Source: CAVYVZ01 sp963772065 (GTDB lineage Bacteria > Acidobacteriota > Vicinamibacteria > Vicinamibacterales > UBA2999). From it: a stretch of 64,000 bases of DNA. Position numbers and translations under genes: made by a program. Positions within the stretch are counted from its first letter, which is position 1. Every line of letters begins with the position of its first letter. The DNA lies in assembly GCA_963772065.1 (NCBI GenBank), contig CAVYVZ010000009.1, positions 124,001 through 188,000 of the forward strand, in the 5' to 3' direction. Below the pieces are notes generated by a model. The model made no database searches, was not told where the DNA came from, and worked only from the letters and a program-made list of their open reading frames with translations. This document shows, one piece after another, positions 9,518-18,208 of the stretch.

Positions 9518-10823
9518 AGGGACCTCGTCGGCGTCGGCGGCGCCGCCGCCGACGGCTCGGCGGCGCGTCGGCGGCATCGGCGTGCGGCGCCCCCGCGTCG
9601 GCGGCCTCGATGAAGCCGCGCCAGTGCTCGAGCACCTGCGGGGCGTCGCCGTGCATTTCGAGCCAGGTCAGCGCCTCGCGGAACGGCCCCCGAAACATCA
9701 ACGCGCGTCGGGCGCGCGGCGACAGGTTCGCGTCCAGCAGCCGCCGCTGCAGCGTGAGGATCTGCCGCAGCCGTTCGACGTCGCGCCGCGCGAGCGGCAG
9801 CATGCCGAGCGCGAGGCGGGGTTCGCGGCGGAACTCGCCGTCGGGTTCGGGCTGGCCGACGAGCGTGCGGGCGTTGTAGCCGAGCGGCACGAGCAGCGAG
9901 CCGAGCAGGAGGGCGTTCGTCAGCGTGTCGGGCGTGGCCTCGAAGCGCTGCCGGTAGCCATCGAGCGCCGCAAGGGATTGCCACAGCGCCGGCCCGGCCG
10001 CTTCTTGAAGCGGCGGAGCAATGGGCTCGAGCATCCGGCGCTCGGCCATCATGCGGAAGGCCTGCTCGGCATGTCCCGCGCGGAGAATCTTGTAGAACTC
10101 CTCGATCAGTCGTGCGGGGGCCGCGCGGCTGATCTCGCCGCGATGCGCGTCGATGGCGGTGTCGATCGGCGGGTCGATCGTGAACCCGAGCCGCGCCGCC
10201 ATGGCGACGGCCCGCGTCATGCGGACCGGATCCTCGCGGAACCGCTCGTTCGGGTCGCCGATGGAGCGAATCACGCGCGCCTGCAGATCCTCGAGCCCGC
10301 CGGTGTAGTCGATGATCGAGAAGTCGGCGATGTTGTAGAAGAGCGCGTTCACAGTGAAGTCGCGCCGGAACGCGTCCTCTTCGGGCGAGCCGAACGTGTT
10401 GTCGCGATGCACCAGGCGGTCGCGATCGTCGCCTGCGTCCAGCGGGATGCCGTGCGGCTCGGCCGGCGGCGCGGGCTCCGCCAACGCCTCGTCCGCCTGC
10501 GCCTGCTCGTCGGCCGTGACCAGCCGCCTGAAAGTGGCCACTTCGATGGCCTTCATGCCGAAGCGAACGTGCGCGAGACGGAAGCGCCGGCCGATGATCC
10601 AGCAGTTGCGGAACAGCCGCTTGACCTGGTAGGGGTGCGCGGACGTGCCGATATCGAAGTCCTTGGGCCGGCGTCCGAGCAGGAGGTCGCGTACACTGCC
10701 GCCAACGAGGTAGGCGGTGTAGTTGTACTGGTGCAACCGGTAGAGCACTTTCAACGCGTCGGCGTCGATCTGCCTGCGCGAGATCGGGTGCGCCTCACGC
10801 GGCACGATGACCGGTTCACTCAT
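9498..10823 (-). CDS. pcnB: Poly(A) polymerase I / CCA-adding family nucleotidyltransferase
   Basis: A 441-residue class II nucleotidyltransferase. The N-terminus (ISRRQIDADALKVLYRLHQY) and catalytic core YLVGGSVRDLLLGRRPKDFDIGT with the DxD pair match PcnB, which adds poly(A) tails to RNA in bacteria; a CCA-adding role cannot be fully excluded by eye. Also seen are RRDFTVNALFYN and DPVRMTRAVAMAARLGF. The C-terminus is a tail of ten consecutive arginines followed by GPFKTPTT, likely an RNA-binding extension. The gene is convergent with the S9 peptidase and overlaps its corrected end by 20 bases. Confidence 0.88.
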   Translation of the reverse strand: MSEPVIVPREAHPISRRQIDADALKVLYRLHQYNYTAYLVGGSVRDLLLGRRPKDFDIGTSAHPYQVKRLFRNCWIIGRRFRLAHVRFGMKAIEVATFRRLVTADEQAQADEALAEPAPPAEPHGIPLDAGDDRDRLVHRDNTFGSPEEDAFRRDFTVNALFYNIADFSIIDYTGGLEDLQARVIRSIGDPNERFREDPVRMTRAVAMAARLGFTIDPPIDTAIDAHRGEISRAAPARLIEEFYKILRAGHAEQAFRMMAERRMLEPIAPPLQEAAGPALWQSLAALDGYRQRFEATPDTLTNALLLGSLLVPLGYNARTLVGQPEPDGEFRREPRLALGMLPLARRDVERLRQILTLQRRLLDANLSPRARRALMFRGPFREALTWLEMHGDAPQVLEHWRGFIEAADAGAPHADAADAPPSRRRRRRRRRRGPFKTPTT

Positions 10824-10848
10824 TGGATGGCCATCGTACAGGGCTCAA

Positions 10849-10933
10849 GGCTTACGGCTCAAGGCTTAGGGCCTTGACGACCTAAGACCCGACGCCTTGG
10901 GCCGTCAAGGCCATAAGCCTTGAGCCGTAAGCC
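10849..10933. repeat. Long intergenic inverted repeat
   Basis: Arms 10849-10879 and 10903-10933 are near-perfect reverse complements of about 31 bases (GGCTTACGGCTCAAGGCTTA and onward), with one mismatch and a 23-base loop. It sits in the divergent gap between pcnB and the TPR protein. There is no T-run, and its position upstream of both genes argues against a terminator. Confidence 0.8.
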
Positions 10934-10942
10934 CTAGGCCTA

Positions 10943-10948
10943 TAGGAT
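10943..10948 (+). promoter_or_regulatory. -10 element TAGGAT, probable leaderless promoter
   Basis: A TANNNT hexamer lies 9 bases before the ATG at 10958, directly after the intergenic palindrome. No Shine-Dalgarno is seen in the 9 bases between. Confidence 0.35.
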
Positions 10949-10957
10949 GACGAGGTT

Positions 10958-11764
10958 ATGCGTTACGCCTGTGCCGTTGTGCTGCTTCTGCTCGCCTGCG
11001 TCCCCGCCGGGGCCGCGGAGCCGGCGGCGCTGGCGCGCGCGCGCACGCTGTACAACGAGGGGAACTACGACGCCGCCATCGAATCGGCCACCGAGGCATC
11101 GAAAGTGGCGGCGGCGTCGGACGCCGCGTCGCTGGTGCTGGCGCGCGCGCATCTCGAGCGGTACCGTCAGCGCGCCGACCCGGCCGATCTCACATCGGCG
11201 CGCGAGATTCTGCATCGCGTCCGGCAGCAGGGACTGACGCCTCGTGACCGCGTGGATCTGCTGATCGGTCTCGGGCAGCTGCTGTTTCTCGGCGAGGCCT
11301 TCGGCGCCGCGGCCGAGCTCTTCGACACGGCGCTGGCGCAGACCGGGCCGACATCCTCGCGGACGCGAACGCTGCTCCTCGATTGGTGGGCGAGCGCGCT
11401 CGACCGCGAGGCGCAGTCGCGTCCGGCGGACAAGCGGGCAGCGGTGTTCGAGCGAATGGTCGAGCGGATGGAGCACGAGCTCAACACCGATCCCAGCAAC
11501 GCCCCCGCCGCGTACTGGCTGACCGTCGCCGCCCGAGGAGTCGGCGATCTCGACCGCGCGTGGGACCTCGCGATTGCCGGCTGGGTGCTCGCCTCGCTCA
11601 ATCCCGATACGGCGCCTTCACTTCGCGCGGACCTCGATCGCCTCGTCACGCAGGCGCTCGTCACCGAGCGCGCGCGTCAACGCCCCATTCCAGGACGCGA
11701 CGCCTCGGAAACCACGACCGCGCTCGTGAGCGAGTGGGACCTCATCAAGTCGCAGTGGCCTTAA
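10958..11764 (+). CDS. Secreted TPR-like protein of unknown function
   Basis: A 268-residue protein with a clear signal peptide (residues 1-19, cleaved near PAGA|AEP). The mature part is alpha-helical and Ala/Leu/Arg-rich, with TPR-like helix pairs: ARARTLYNEGNYDAAIESATEA near residues 24-48, a second around 93-130 (GLGQLLFLGEAFGAAAELFDTAL) and a third around 165-195. No catalytic motif is visible. A role as a periplasmic scaffold is the most that can be inferred. It is flanked by the palindrome upstream and the convergent metallophosphoesterase gene downstream. Confidence 0.7.
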   Translation: MRYACAVVLLLLACVPAGAAEPAALARARTLYNEGNYDAAIESATEASKVAAASDAASLVLARAHLERYRQRADPADLTSAREILHRVRQQGLTPRDRVDLLIGLGQLLFLGEAFGAAAELFDTALAQTGPTSSRTRTLLLDWWASALDREAQSRPADKRAAVFERMVERMEHELNTDPSNAPAAYWLTVAARGVGDLDRAWDLAIAGWVLASLNPDTAPSLRADLDRLVTQALVTERARQRPIPGRDASETTTALVSEWDLIKSQWP

Positions 11765-11786
11765 TCACAAATCACAAATCGTCTGA

Positions 11787-13886
11787 TTAGCTTCCAGTCG
11801 TCGTAACCGTCACCGCCGACGACCACACGCGATTGCCGTCGATGTCATAGGCCCGCGCCTGGATCTTGTGCGCGCCCGCCGGGACCGTTCTCGAGTCCCA
11901 GCTATACGAGTACGTCGCGGTGCGATCGAGCCTGCGCAGCACACCGTCGATCCAGAAATCCACCTTCTCCACGCGCACGTCGTCGGAAGCGGTCGCGTAG
12001 ACGTTCACGACGCCCGACACGGTCCGCCCGTTGATCGGTGATGTGATGCGAACGGTTGGGGGCCCCGCGTCGGACGCCTGAGCGCATCGATCCAGCGTGA
12101 ACGGGTCGCTGACCACCCCGGAGGTGTCGATCGTGTCGGTTCGCAGCACGCAATCGTCGACGACGTTGACGCGCAAATAGTGGTGCTTCGAAACGGAATA
12201 GGCCGTCCACGCCGCAATGCCCGCCGGGTACAACCTGGCGCCGCCGCCGCCGCTGATCACGTAGGTCACCGCCTGTCGCGCAGAGCTCGTGCTCTCACGC
12301 CAGGGCACGGTCCGCTCGTAGAGATGTTCGTGGGCCGTCAGCGCAAGCTGAACGCCGTACTGCTCCATCACGGGCCCAAATGCCTGACGGACAGCGAGGT
12401 CCGATCCATGTTCCCCTTTCGCGCTGTACGGCGGACGGTGCCAGAACGCGATCTTCCAGAGCTTCGAGGTTGACGACAGATCGGCGCGGAGCCAGGCGAG
12501 TTGTGTCTGCCGACGTGACGGATCCTGGAACGCGAACTCGGTGTCGAGCGCGACGAAATGAACCGGGCCGTAGTCGAAGCTGTAATACCGCTCCGCGTGA
12601 TCCGGGTATGCGCTCGCGCCCGCGTCGTCGGGCAGCACGAAGAGGTCGAGGTACGCCTGCCCGTTGCTGTTGTCCGATCGCGAGTCGTGATTGCCCATCG
12701 ACGGAAAGAAGGCCTTCCGTTTCAGCCAGTCGCGGTAGATGTCGAAGAACCACGACTGATACCCGCCATACGAGGCGGGGCCCGACGTGCTCGACGACCC
12801 ATAGACGATATCGCCCAAGTGGATCGCCAAGTCGAAGGTGTCGGCATTCATTCGCGACGCGAGGTTCCGCTGTGCGGTCGACCCGATGCCGCTGTCTCCG
12901 AAGGCAATGAACCGAATTGACCCGCTCCCCGGAGCCGTGCGAACGCTGCTCCCCGACGCCGCGACGGTCCCGTTGACCCGCAGTTCGTAGGGATACGAAG
13001 TGGCTGGGCTCAGGCCGGTGACCGTCGCCTCATGCTGGTAGTAATCGTAGGTCAGCTTGGTGCGCGCCTTGGAAAAGAGCGTGGAGACCGCGTTGAATGT
13101 GCGACCGTTGACGCGCGCCGTGGCCGCTCCGCTCTCGCGCGTCGCCCACACGAGAATCACAGAGCGGTCCGAGGCCTGCTGGAGGTACGGCTGGCGGACC
13201 ACGGTCAGGGATGGCGGCGGAGCCCCGACGAGGTAGGTCGCATCGTTCTTGTTTGCGCCCGGCGAGGACGTCAGATACCTCGATGCCGATAGGACAATCT
13301 GGTCGATGTAGAAACCATCCTCGCGGTTCTGCACGCGGAGCGTCTGCGGCCCGTCCGTGGCGAAGCGAATCTGCGGACCGAGCGCGCCAACCGAGCCCCA
13401 CCCGTTGTCCTCCCACCCCCACCCTGAGTTGCCGCACCCGGAGCAGTCCTCGAGGTTCACCTCCGCGCTGCTGGTCGAACCAATTCGCCATCGGGCCGCG
13501 CCGGATGCGTCAACCGAATTCGTGAACTGCACGTGGGCCGAATCGTTGACGTTCGCCTCACCGTCGGCGCGGCCGCGGACCCACAGGCGGTACGGCACAT
13601 CCTTCGCGACGTTGAAGGTGAGCTCGAAATAGTCAGCCGGGTTCGCGAGCGGCGTGATCACTTTGGCGCGACCCGTATCGGGCAGGACAGCGGCGGTGCC
13701 GCCGGCTGCGCCAGAGATGCTGAGCACGCGCCACGCACCGGCGAGCCGCGCGGTGGAAGCCAGCAGGATGACATCCGGCGGCGTGCTCTGAGCCTCAACG
13801 AGCCGGGAGGCCAGTCTATCGGTGCCGACGATGGCCAGAAAGGAAACAGCCGCGAACAGCGCGGACCTGAGCCGTAGCGATTTCAT
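11787..13886 (-). CDS. Secreted metallophosphoesterase with purple-acid-phosphatase-like N-terminal and Ig-like domains
   Basis: A 699-residue exported enzyme. A signal peptide (to about residue 33) is followed by a carbohydrate-binding-like beta domain (about 38-205), a fibronectin-like domain as in purple acid phosphatases (about 222-325, VVRQPYLQQASDRSVILVWAT), the metallophosphoesterase domain (about 330-540) and a C-terminal Ig-like domain (about 605-698, PPTVRITSPINGRTVSG). Metal ligands are visible in AFGDSG, HLGDIVYG, MGNHDSRSDN, AFWHRPPYS and TAHEHLYER. It likely removes phosphate from extracellular substrates while bound to polymer. The gene is intact and monocistronic. Confidence 0.88.
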   Translation of the reverse strand: MKSLRLRSALFAAVSFLAIVGTDRLASRLVEAQSTPPDVILLASTARLAGAWRVLSISGAAGGTAAVLPDTGRAKVITPLANPADYFELTFNVAKDVPYRLWVRGRADGEANVNDSAHVQFTNSVDASGAARWRIGSTSSAEVNLEDCSGCGNSGWGWEDNGWGSVGALGPQIRFATDGPQTLRVQNREDGFYIDQIVLSASRYLTSSPGANKNDATYLVGAPPPSLTVVRQPYLQQASDRSVILVWATRESGAATARVNGRTFNAVSTLFSKARTKLTYDYYQHEATVTGLSPATSYPYELRVNGTVAASGSSVRTAPGSGSIRFIAFGDSGIGSTAQRNLASRMNADTFDLAIHLGDIVYGSSSTSGPASYGGYQSWFFDIYRDWLKRKAFFPSMGNHDSRSDNSNGQAYLDLFVLPDDAGASAYPDHAERYYSFDYGPVHFVALDTEFAFQDPSRRQTQLAWLRADLSSTSKLWKIAFWHRPPYSAKGEHGSDLAVRQAFGPVMEQYGVQLALTAHEHLYERTVPWRESTSSARQAVTYVISGGGGARLYPAGIAAWTAYSVSKHHYLRVNVVDDCVLRTDTIDTSGVVSDPFTLDRCAQASDAGPPTVRITSPINGRTVSGVVNVYATASDDVRVEKVDFWIDGVLRRLDRTATYSYSWDSRTVPAGAHKIQARAYDIDGNRVWSSAVTVTTTGS

Positions 13887-13922
13887 TATGAACAGTAGCG
13901 TTCAGCTGATAGGTCCGCAAGG

Positions 13923-16640
13923 TCAGCTTTTGGCGTCGCGCCAGTTCTCCGCGATCCCGACGTCGACGGTGAGCGGTACGACCAGGTTCGTGGCGCCTTC
14001 CATGCGTTCCTTGACGACCTGCGCGGCTTCCTCGGCTTCGTCGCGCGGCGCCTCGAACAGGAGCTCGTCATGCACGGTCAGGATCATGCGCGTCTTCAGC
14101 CGGCGTCGCAGCAGCTCCGCATGCAAGTCGATCATCGCCCGCTTCAGGATGTCGGCGGCCGTCCCCTGCACCGGCATGTTCACGGTCTCGCGCTCCGACT
14201 GGCCGCGCATCTGAAAATTGCGGCTCGTCAGGTTCGGCACGAGCCGCCGCCGGCCGAACATCGTTTTGACGACGCCGGTGCGGCGCGCCTCTTCGAGCGT
14301 CTGGTCGATGTACTCGCGCACGCGCGGAAACCCGGCGAAGTATGCGTCGATGAACGACTGCGCCGCCTCCTGCGAGACGTTGATGTCCTTGGCGAGCGTG
14401 AACGACGTCTTCCCGTACAGGACTGCGTAGTTCACCATCTTCGACCGGCTGCGGAGCTCGTAGAGGTCGAGACCGCTGTCGGGGCCGAACAGCTTCAACG
14501 CCGTGCGCTCGTGGATGTCCTCGCCGCTGCGAAACGCGTCGATGAGCGCTTCCTCGCCCGAGAGGTGGGCGAGCACGCGAAGCTCGATCTGCGAGTAGTC
14601 GGCTGAGATCAGGACGTTCCCGGCATCGGCCACGAACGACCGGCGGATCTCCCGGCCAAGCTCCGTGCGGATCGGGATGTTCTGCAGGTTGGGGTCAGAG
14701 CTGCTCAAACGCCCCGTCGCGGCAACCGCCTGGTTGAAGCACGTGTGCACGCGGCCGGTTTCCGGGTTCATCATCAGCGGCAGCGCATCGATGTACGTGC
14801 TCTTCAGCTTGTGCAGCGCGCGCCATTCGAGCACGAGGCGCGGCAGCTCGTGCGACAGCGCCAGCTCCTCGAGGACTTCCGCCGCCGTCGAGAACGAGCG
14901 CGTCTTGCCCGTCTTCTTGAGCGTGGGGAGCTGCAGCCGCTCGAACAGGACTTCACCGAGCTGCTTCGGCGAGTTGATGTTGAACTCGACGTCCGCGAGC
15001 TCGTAGATGCGAGCCGTGTAGCGTGCGAGCTCCAGCTCGATCCGCTGCGACTGCGCGGCGAGCGCCGGGCCGTCGATGCGGATGCCGGCGCGTTCGATGT
15101 CCGCCAGCACCGGGATCAGCGGCATCTCGAGCTCGCGCGCCACGCCGTCGAGATGGTCCGTGACGAGCAGCGGGGCCAGCCGGTTCGACAGCTGGCGGGC
15201 GAGGTCGGCGCGCTCACCGGCGTAGGTGAGGAGCGCCTCGGGCGAGAGGCGCGCCAGCGGCTGCGCTTTCGCTCCGCGCCCGCACACATCCTCTTCCGTC
15301 AGCGCTTTGTAGCCCAGATGCTCGAGCGACGTCTCCTCCAGCGGATGGCCCGGGCGCGTGGCGTCGAGGAGGTAGCTCGCGATCATCGAATCGAATCCGA
15401 GGCCGCGAAGCGAGACGCCGTGGCGCGCAAGCACCTCCATATCGAACTTCAGGTCGTGGCCGACCTTTCGAAGCGATTCGTCCTCCAGCAGCGGCTTCAG
15501 CCTCGACATCGCCGCGTTCAGATCCACCTGCGCCGGTGCGCTGGCCGCTGACAGGAGGTCCGCTCCGGCCCCATCTTCGCCCACGTGTCCGAGCGGCAGG
15601 TAGCGCGCCTTCCGGTCGGCGGTGGAAAACGAGATGCCGACGATGGCGGCGCGCATCGCGGACGGCTGGTCGGGGATCACGCGAAGGGCGAACTCGCCGG
15701 CCGCCCGAAGCTCCGCGACGAGGGCCTCGAGCGCGTCCTCCGTCGAGACGAGCGCGTAGTCCTTGCTGATCGAGTCGGCAGTCGGCGCGTATTCGTTGAC
15801 GAGCGACCGGAACGCAAGCCGCGAGAAGAGCTCGTAGCAGCGCTCGCGTGAGGCGCCCCGATAGCGCAGCAGGTCGAACTCGACTTCCACGGGCACGTCG
15901 GTCCGGATGGTGACCAGCTCGCGGCTCTGCAGCGCATCGGATCGGTGGTTGGCCAGCGCCTCGCGTGCTTTGGGTTTCAGCTCGCTGCTGCGCTCGAGCA
16001 GCGCATCGAGGCTGCCGTACTGCGTGATCAGATCGACGGCGCCCTTCTTGCCGATTCCCGGCACGCCGGCGACGTTGTCGCTGGTATCGCCGACCAGCGC
16101 GAGCACGTCGACGACCTGTGCCGGCTTCACGCCGAACTTCTCCACGACGCCCTGCTCGTCGAACCAGGCCCCGTCCTCGCGAGGGTCGTAGACGCGGACG
16201 CCGTCGTGAACGAGCTGGAAGAAGTCCTTGTCGATCGACACGATCGCGACCTCGAACCCCTCTCCGGACGCCCGCTTCGCGATCGTTCCGATCACATCGT
16301 CGGCCTCGTATCCGGCCGCCGTGACGATCGGCACGCCCAGCGCCTCGCACGCCTCGTGGACCCAGTTGATCTGCTCCTGCAGGTCGTCGGGCATCGCGCT
16401 GCGCGTGGCCTTGTAGTCGGAGACGATGCGATCGCGAAACGTGGGGCCGGCGAGATCGAACGACGCCGCGAGATACGCCGGACGGTGGTCGGCGATCAGC
16501 TTGCGCAGCATGGTGACGAACACGTACACCGCGTGCGTCGTGTGTCCTTCCTGATTCGACAGTCCGCGTCCGCGAAACGCGTGATAGGCGCGGTACATCT
16601 GCGAGCTGCCGTCGATGAGGAAGAGCGTGGGCCGAGCCAT
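13923..16640 (-). CDS. polA: DNA polymerase I
   Basis: A 905-residue replication and repair polymerase. The 5'-3' exonuclease domain (about 1-300) is intact (LFLIDGSSQMYRAYHAFRG, GIGKKGAVDLI). The polymerase domain is complete: motif A with D681 (DYSQIELRVLAHL), O-helix K734/Y738/Y742 in KMVNYAVLYG, and motif C HDE at 857-859. The 3'-5' exonuclease domain is degenerate: the usual DxE is R320 and I322, and the YxxxD aspartate is R477 after Y473; only the middle aspartate D400 remains. Proofreading is therefore probably absent, as in Taq polymerase. Y738 occupies the position of E. coli Phe762, which controls dideoxynucleotide selection. Confidence 0.95.
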   Translation of the reverse strand: MARPTLFLIDGSSQMYRAYHAFRGRGLSNQEGHTTHAVYVFVTMLRKLIADHRPAYLAASFDLAGPTFRDRIVSDYKATRSAMPDDLQEQINWVHEACEALGVPIVTAAGYEADDVIGTIAKRASGEGFEVAIVSIDKDFFQLVHDGVRVYDPREDGAWFDEQGVVEKFGVKPAQVVDVLALVGDTSDNVAGVPGIGKKGAVDLITQYGSLDALLERSSELKPKAREALANHRSDALQSRELVTIRTDVPVEVEFDLLRYRGASRERCYELFSRLAFRSLVNEYAPTADSISKDYALVSTEDALEALVAELRAAGEFALRVIPDQPSAMRAAIVGISFSTADRKARYLPLGHVGEDGAGADLLSAASAPAQVDLNAAMSRLKPLLEDESLRKVGHDLKFDMEVLARHGVSLRGLGFDSMIASYLLDATRPGHPLEETSLEHLGYKALTEEDVCGRGAKAQPLARLSPEALLTYAGERADLARQLSNRLAPLLVTDHLDGVARELEMPLIPVLADIERAGIRIDGPALAAQSQRIELELARYTARIYELADVEFNINSPKQLGEVLFERLQLPTLKKTGKTRSFSTAAEVLEELALSHELPRLVLEWRALHKLKSTYIDALPLMMNPETGRVHTCFNQAVAATGRLSSSDPNLQNIPIRTELGREIRRSFVADAGNVLISADYSQIELRVLAHLSGEEALIDAFRSGEDIHERTALKLFGPDSGLDLYELRSRSKMVNYAVLYGKTSFTLAKDINVSQEAAQSFIDAYFAGFPRVREYIDQTLEEARRTGVVKTMFGRRRLVPNLTSRNFQMRGQSERETVNMPVQGTAADILKRAMIDLHAELLRRRLKTRMILTVHDELLFEAPRDEAEEAAQVVKERMEGATNLVVPLTVDVGIAENWRDAKS

Positions 16641-16647
16641 GGTGTGG

Positions 16648-16653
16648 AAGCTA
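16648..16653 (-). promoter_or_regulatory. -10 element TAGCTT upstream of polA
   Basis: On the minus strand a TANNNT hexamer lies 7 bases before the polA ATG at 16640, without a Shine-Dalgarno between. It is part of a 33-base divergent gap shared with the lipoprotein gene. Confidence 0.35.
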
Positions 16654-16659
16654 TCAGGA

Positions 16660-16665
16660 TATCAT
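16660..16665 (+). promoter_or_regulatory. -10 element TATCAT upstream of the lipoprotein gene
   Basis: TATCAT lies 8 bases before the ATG at 16674; no Shine-Dalgarno is present. With the opposing polA element it makes a very compact divergent promoter region. Confidence 0.4.
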
Positions 16666-16673
16666 TGCGCTTC

Positions 16674-17429
16674 ATGCCCCTTCGACGCTGCTCAAGGCGG
16701 AGCGTGTGGGTCGGCGTGGTGCTCGCGCTCGCCGTCGCGGCCGCGTCGTGCCGCGGCGTGTTGAAGAAAGAGTACGAGTACGAAGAGGAGCTGTACCTGG
16801 ATCTCGACGGCTCGGCCACGCTCTATGTGAACGCCTCGGTGCCGGCGCTCGTGGCGCTGCGCGGCATCGACCTCGACACGAACCCGCGCGCGCGCTTCCC
16901 TCGCGAGCGCGTGCGCGCGAGCTTCGAGGGGCCGAACGTGACCGTGCGCACGCCCACGACGTCGCGGCGGCATGGCCGCCGCTTCGTCCATGTGCGCGTG
17001 GACGCGCAGCGGCTCGCCGACCTGCAGCAGCTCGCGCCGTTCGCGTGGTCCACGTACTCGATCCGTCGGCGCGACGAGGTCATCGAGTTCCGGCAGCTGG
17101 TGGGAGCACCCGCCGCGAAGCCGGTGGGTGACGTCGGCTGGACGGGCAAGGAGCTCGTGGCGTTCCGGATGCACCTGCCCAGCGAGATCTCCTACCACAA
17201 CGCTCCGTCGAAGAAGACGCAGCGCGGCAACATCCTCGAATGGGAGCAGCCGCTCAGCGACCGCTTGCAGGGTGCGCCCCTCGACATCCAGGCGCACATG
17301 GCGACGCAGTCGATTCTCTACTCGACGCTGCTGCTCTTCGGCGGCACCATCGTGGCGGCGGCGGCTTCGTTTGCGATGGTGATCTGGTGGATCGCGAGGA
17401 AGGGTCGGAATATTGAAATGATTCATTGA
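16674..17429 (+). CDS. Predicted lipoprotein with C-terminal membrane anchor, unknown function
   Basis: A 251-residue protein starting at ATG 16674; the longer open frame lies inside polA and is ignored. A basic N-terminus and hydrophobic stretch end in a lipobox AASC with Cys26. The mature domain begins with Glu/Tyr-rich LKKEYEYEEELYLDLDGSAT and is mixed alpha/beta without catalytic motifs. A transmembrane helix follows at about residues 212-238, then a short basic tail, so the protein would be anchored at both ends. The layout recalls LppM/DUF3153-like proteins, but that match is not certain. Confidence 0.65.
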   Translation: MPLRRCSRRSVWVGVVLALAVAAASCRGVLKKEYEYEEELYLDLDGSATLYVNASVPALVALRGIDLDTNPRARFPRERVRASFEGPNVTVRTPTTSRRHGRRFVHVRVDAQRLADLQQLAPFAWSTYSIRRRDEVIEFRQLVGAPAAKPVGDVGWTGKELVAFRMHLPSEISYHNAPSKKTQRGNILEWEQPLSDRLQGAPLDIQAHMATQSILYSTLLLFGGTIVAAAASFAMVIWWIARKGRNIEMIH

Positions 17430-17515
17430 GTGGTGATTCGGCGATCGATGTCCATTGACCGACTTGATCAATCGAACCAGTCAATCGCCGAACCACTAGT
17501 CGCCGAATCATCGAG
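17425..17515. repeat. Imperfect intergenic inverted repeat
   Basis: The gap between two convergent genes holds repeated GATTCGGCGA/TCGCCGAATC units in opposite orientations (for example near 17435-17445 and 17500-17510), able to form a branched hairpin. It may stop transcription from both sides, although no T-run is visible. Confidence 0.5.
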
Positions 17516-17520
17516 TGACC

Positions 17521-18066
17521 TTAGTCGAGCTTTTCGAGCGCGGTTCGCATTTCGGCGTCGGTCTTCAGATTGTTCGTGACCGAGAACGCCAGGTGCTGGC
17601 TCGCCAGCGACCGCACGAGCATCCGCTCGACGTTGCTGTTCACGACGCCTTCGAGCGTCACGTGGCCGCGCTCGACGATGACGTGAATCGGCGGATTCGC
17701 CATCGCCGCGTAGTTCCAGAACGAGGAGTTCCCGTAGATCGACCGCGCAATCCGGTAGCGCAGCTCGTCGTCGAAAATCGACACGGGGAGCACCTCGATG
17801 CTGTTGTGGACTTCGCGCACCCCCTCGACCTTCGACACGCGCCGTGCGATGTCGTTGCTCTTGAACGGCATCGTGACTTTGCCTGTCAGCGTGACGACAC
17901 CCTCATCCACCGAGGCGTGCACGCTGTCGAAGATGGTGAAGCGCGAGTAGCTGAGCACTTGCTTCGAGACGTCGCGGAACACCTGCAGGTCTTCCCGCTC
18001 TGCGGCGTAAGCGCTTACGGAGAGACCCAGAACCAGGACCAACGAACTGATCAATCGCGTCAACAT
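17521..18066 (-). CDS. Secreted BON-domain protein
   Basis: A 181-residue exported protein with a signal peptide (MLTRLISSLVLVLGLSVSAYA). Two BON (OsmY-like) domains follow: about residues 30-95 (GVVTLTGKVTMPFKSNDIARRV) and about 105-165 (HVTLEGVVNSNVERMLVRSLA). BON proteins are periplasmic and bind membranes or support envelope stress tolerance. The ATG at 18066 is chosen because a GGGAGG Shine-Dalgarno lies six bases upstream; the TTG two codons earlier abuts that site. Confidence 0.88.
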   Translation of the reverse strand: MLTRLISSLVLVLGLSVSAYAAEREDLQVFRDVSKQVLSYSRFTIFDSVHASVDEGVVTLTGKVTMPFKSNDIARRVSKVEGVREVHNSIEVLPVSIFDDELRYRIARSIYGNSSFWNYAAMANPPIHVIVERGHVTLEGVVNSNVERMLVRSLASQHLAFSVTNNLKTDAEMRTALEKLD

Positions 18067-18208
18067 ATTCAACCTCCCGGCTGACGCATCACCTCATCTC
18101 AAGGGTTGTGCCAGCACGGATCGCCGCAACCCGCTGCAAGTGCGTGAATCGTCGTCGCGGATGCGTCCCCGGACGCAGACGCAGCGTCCTAGAGGTACGA
18201 ACACTCGT

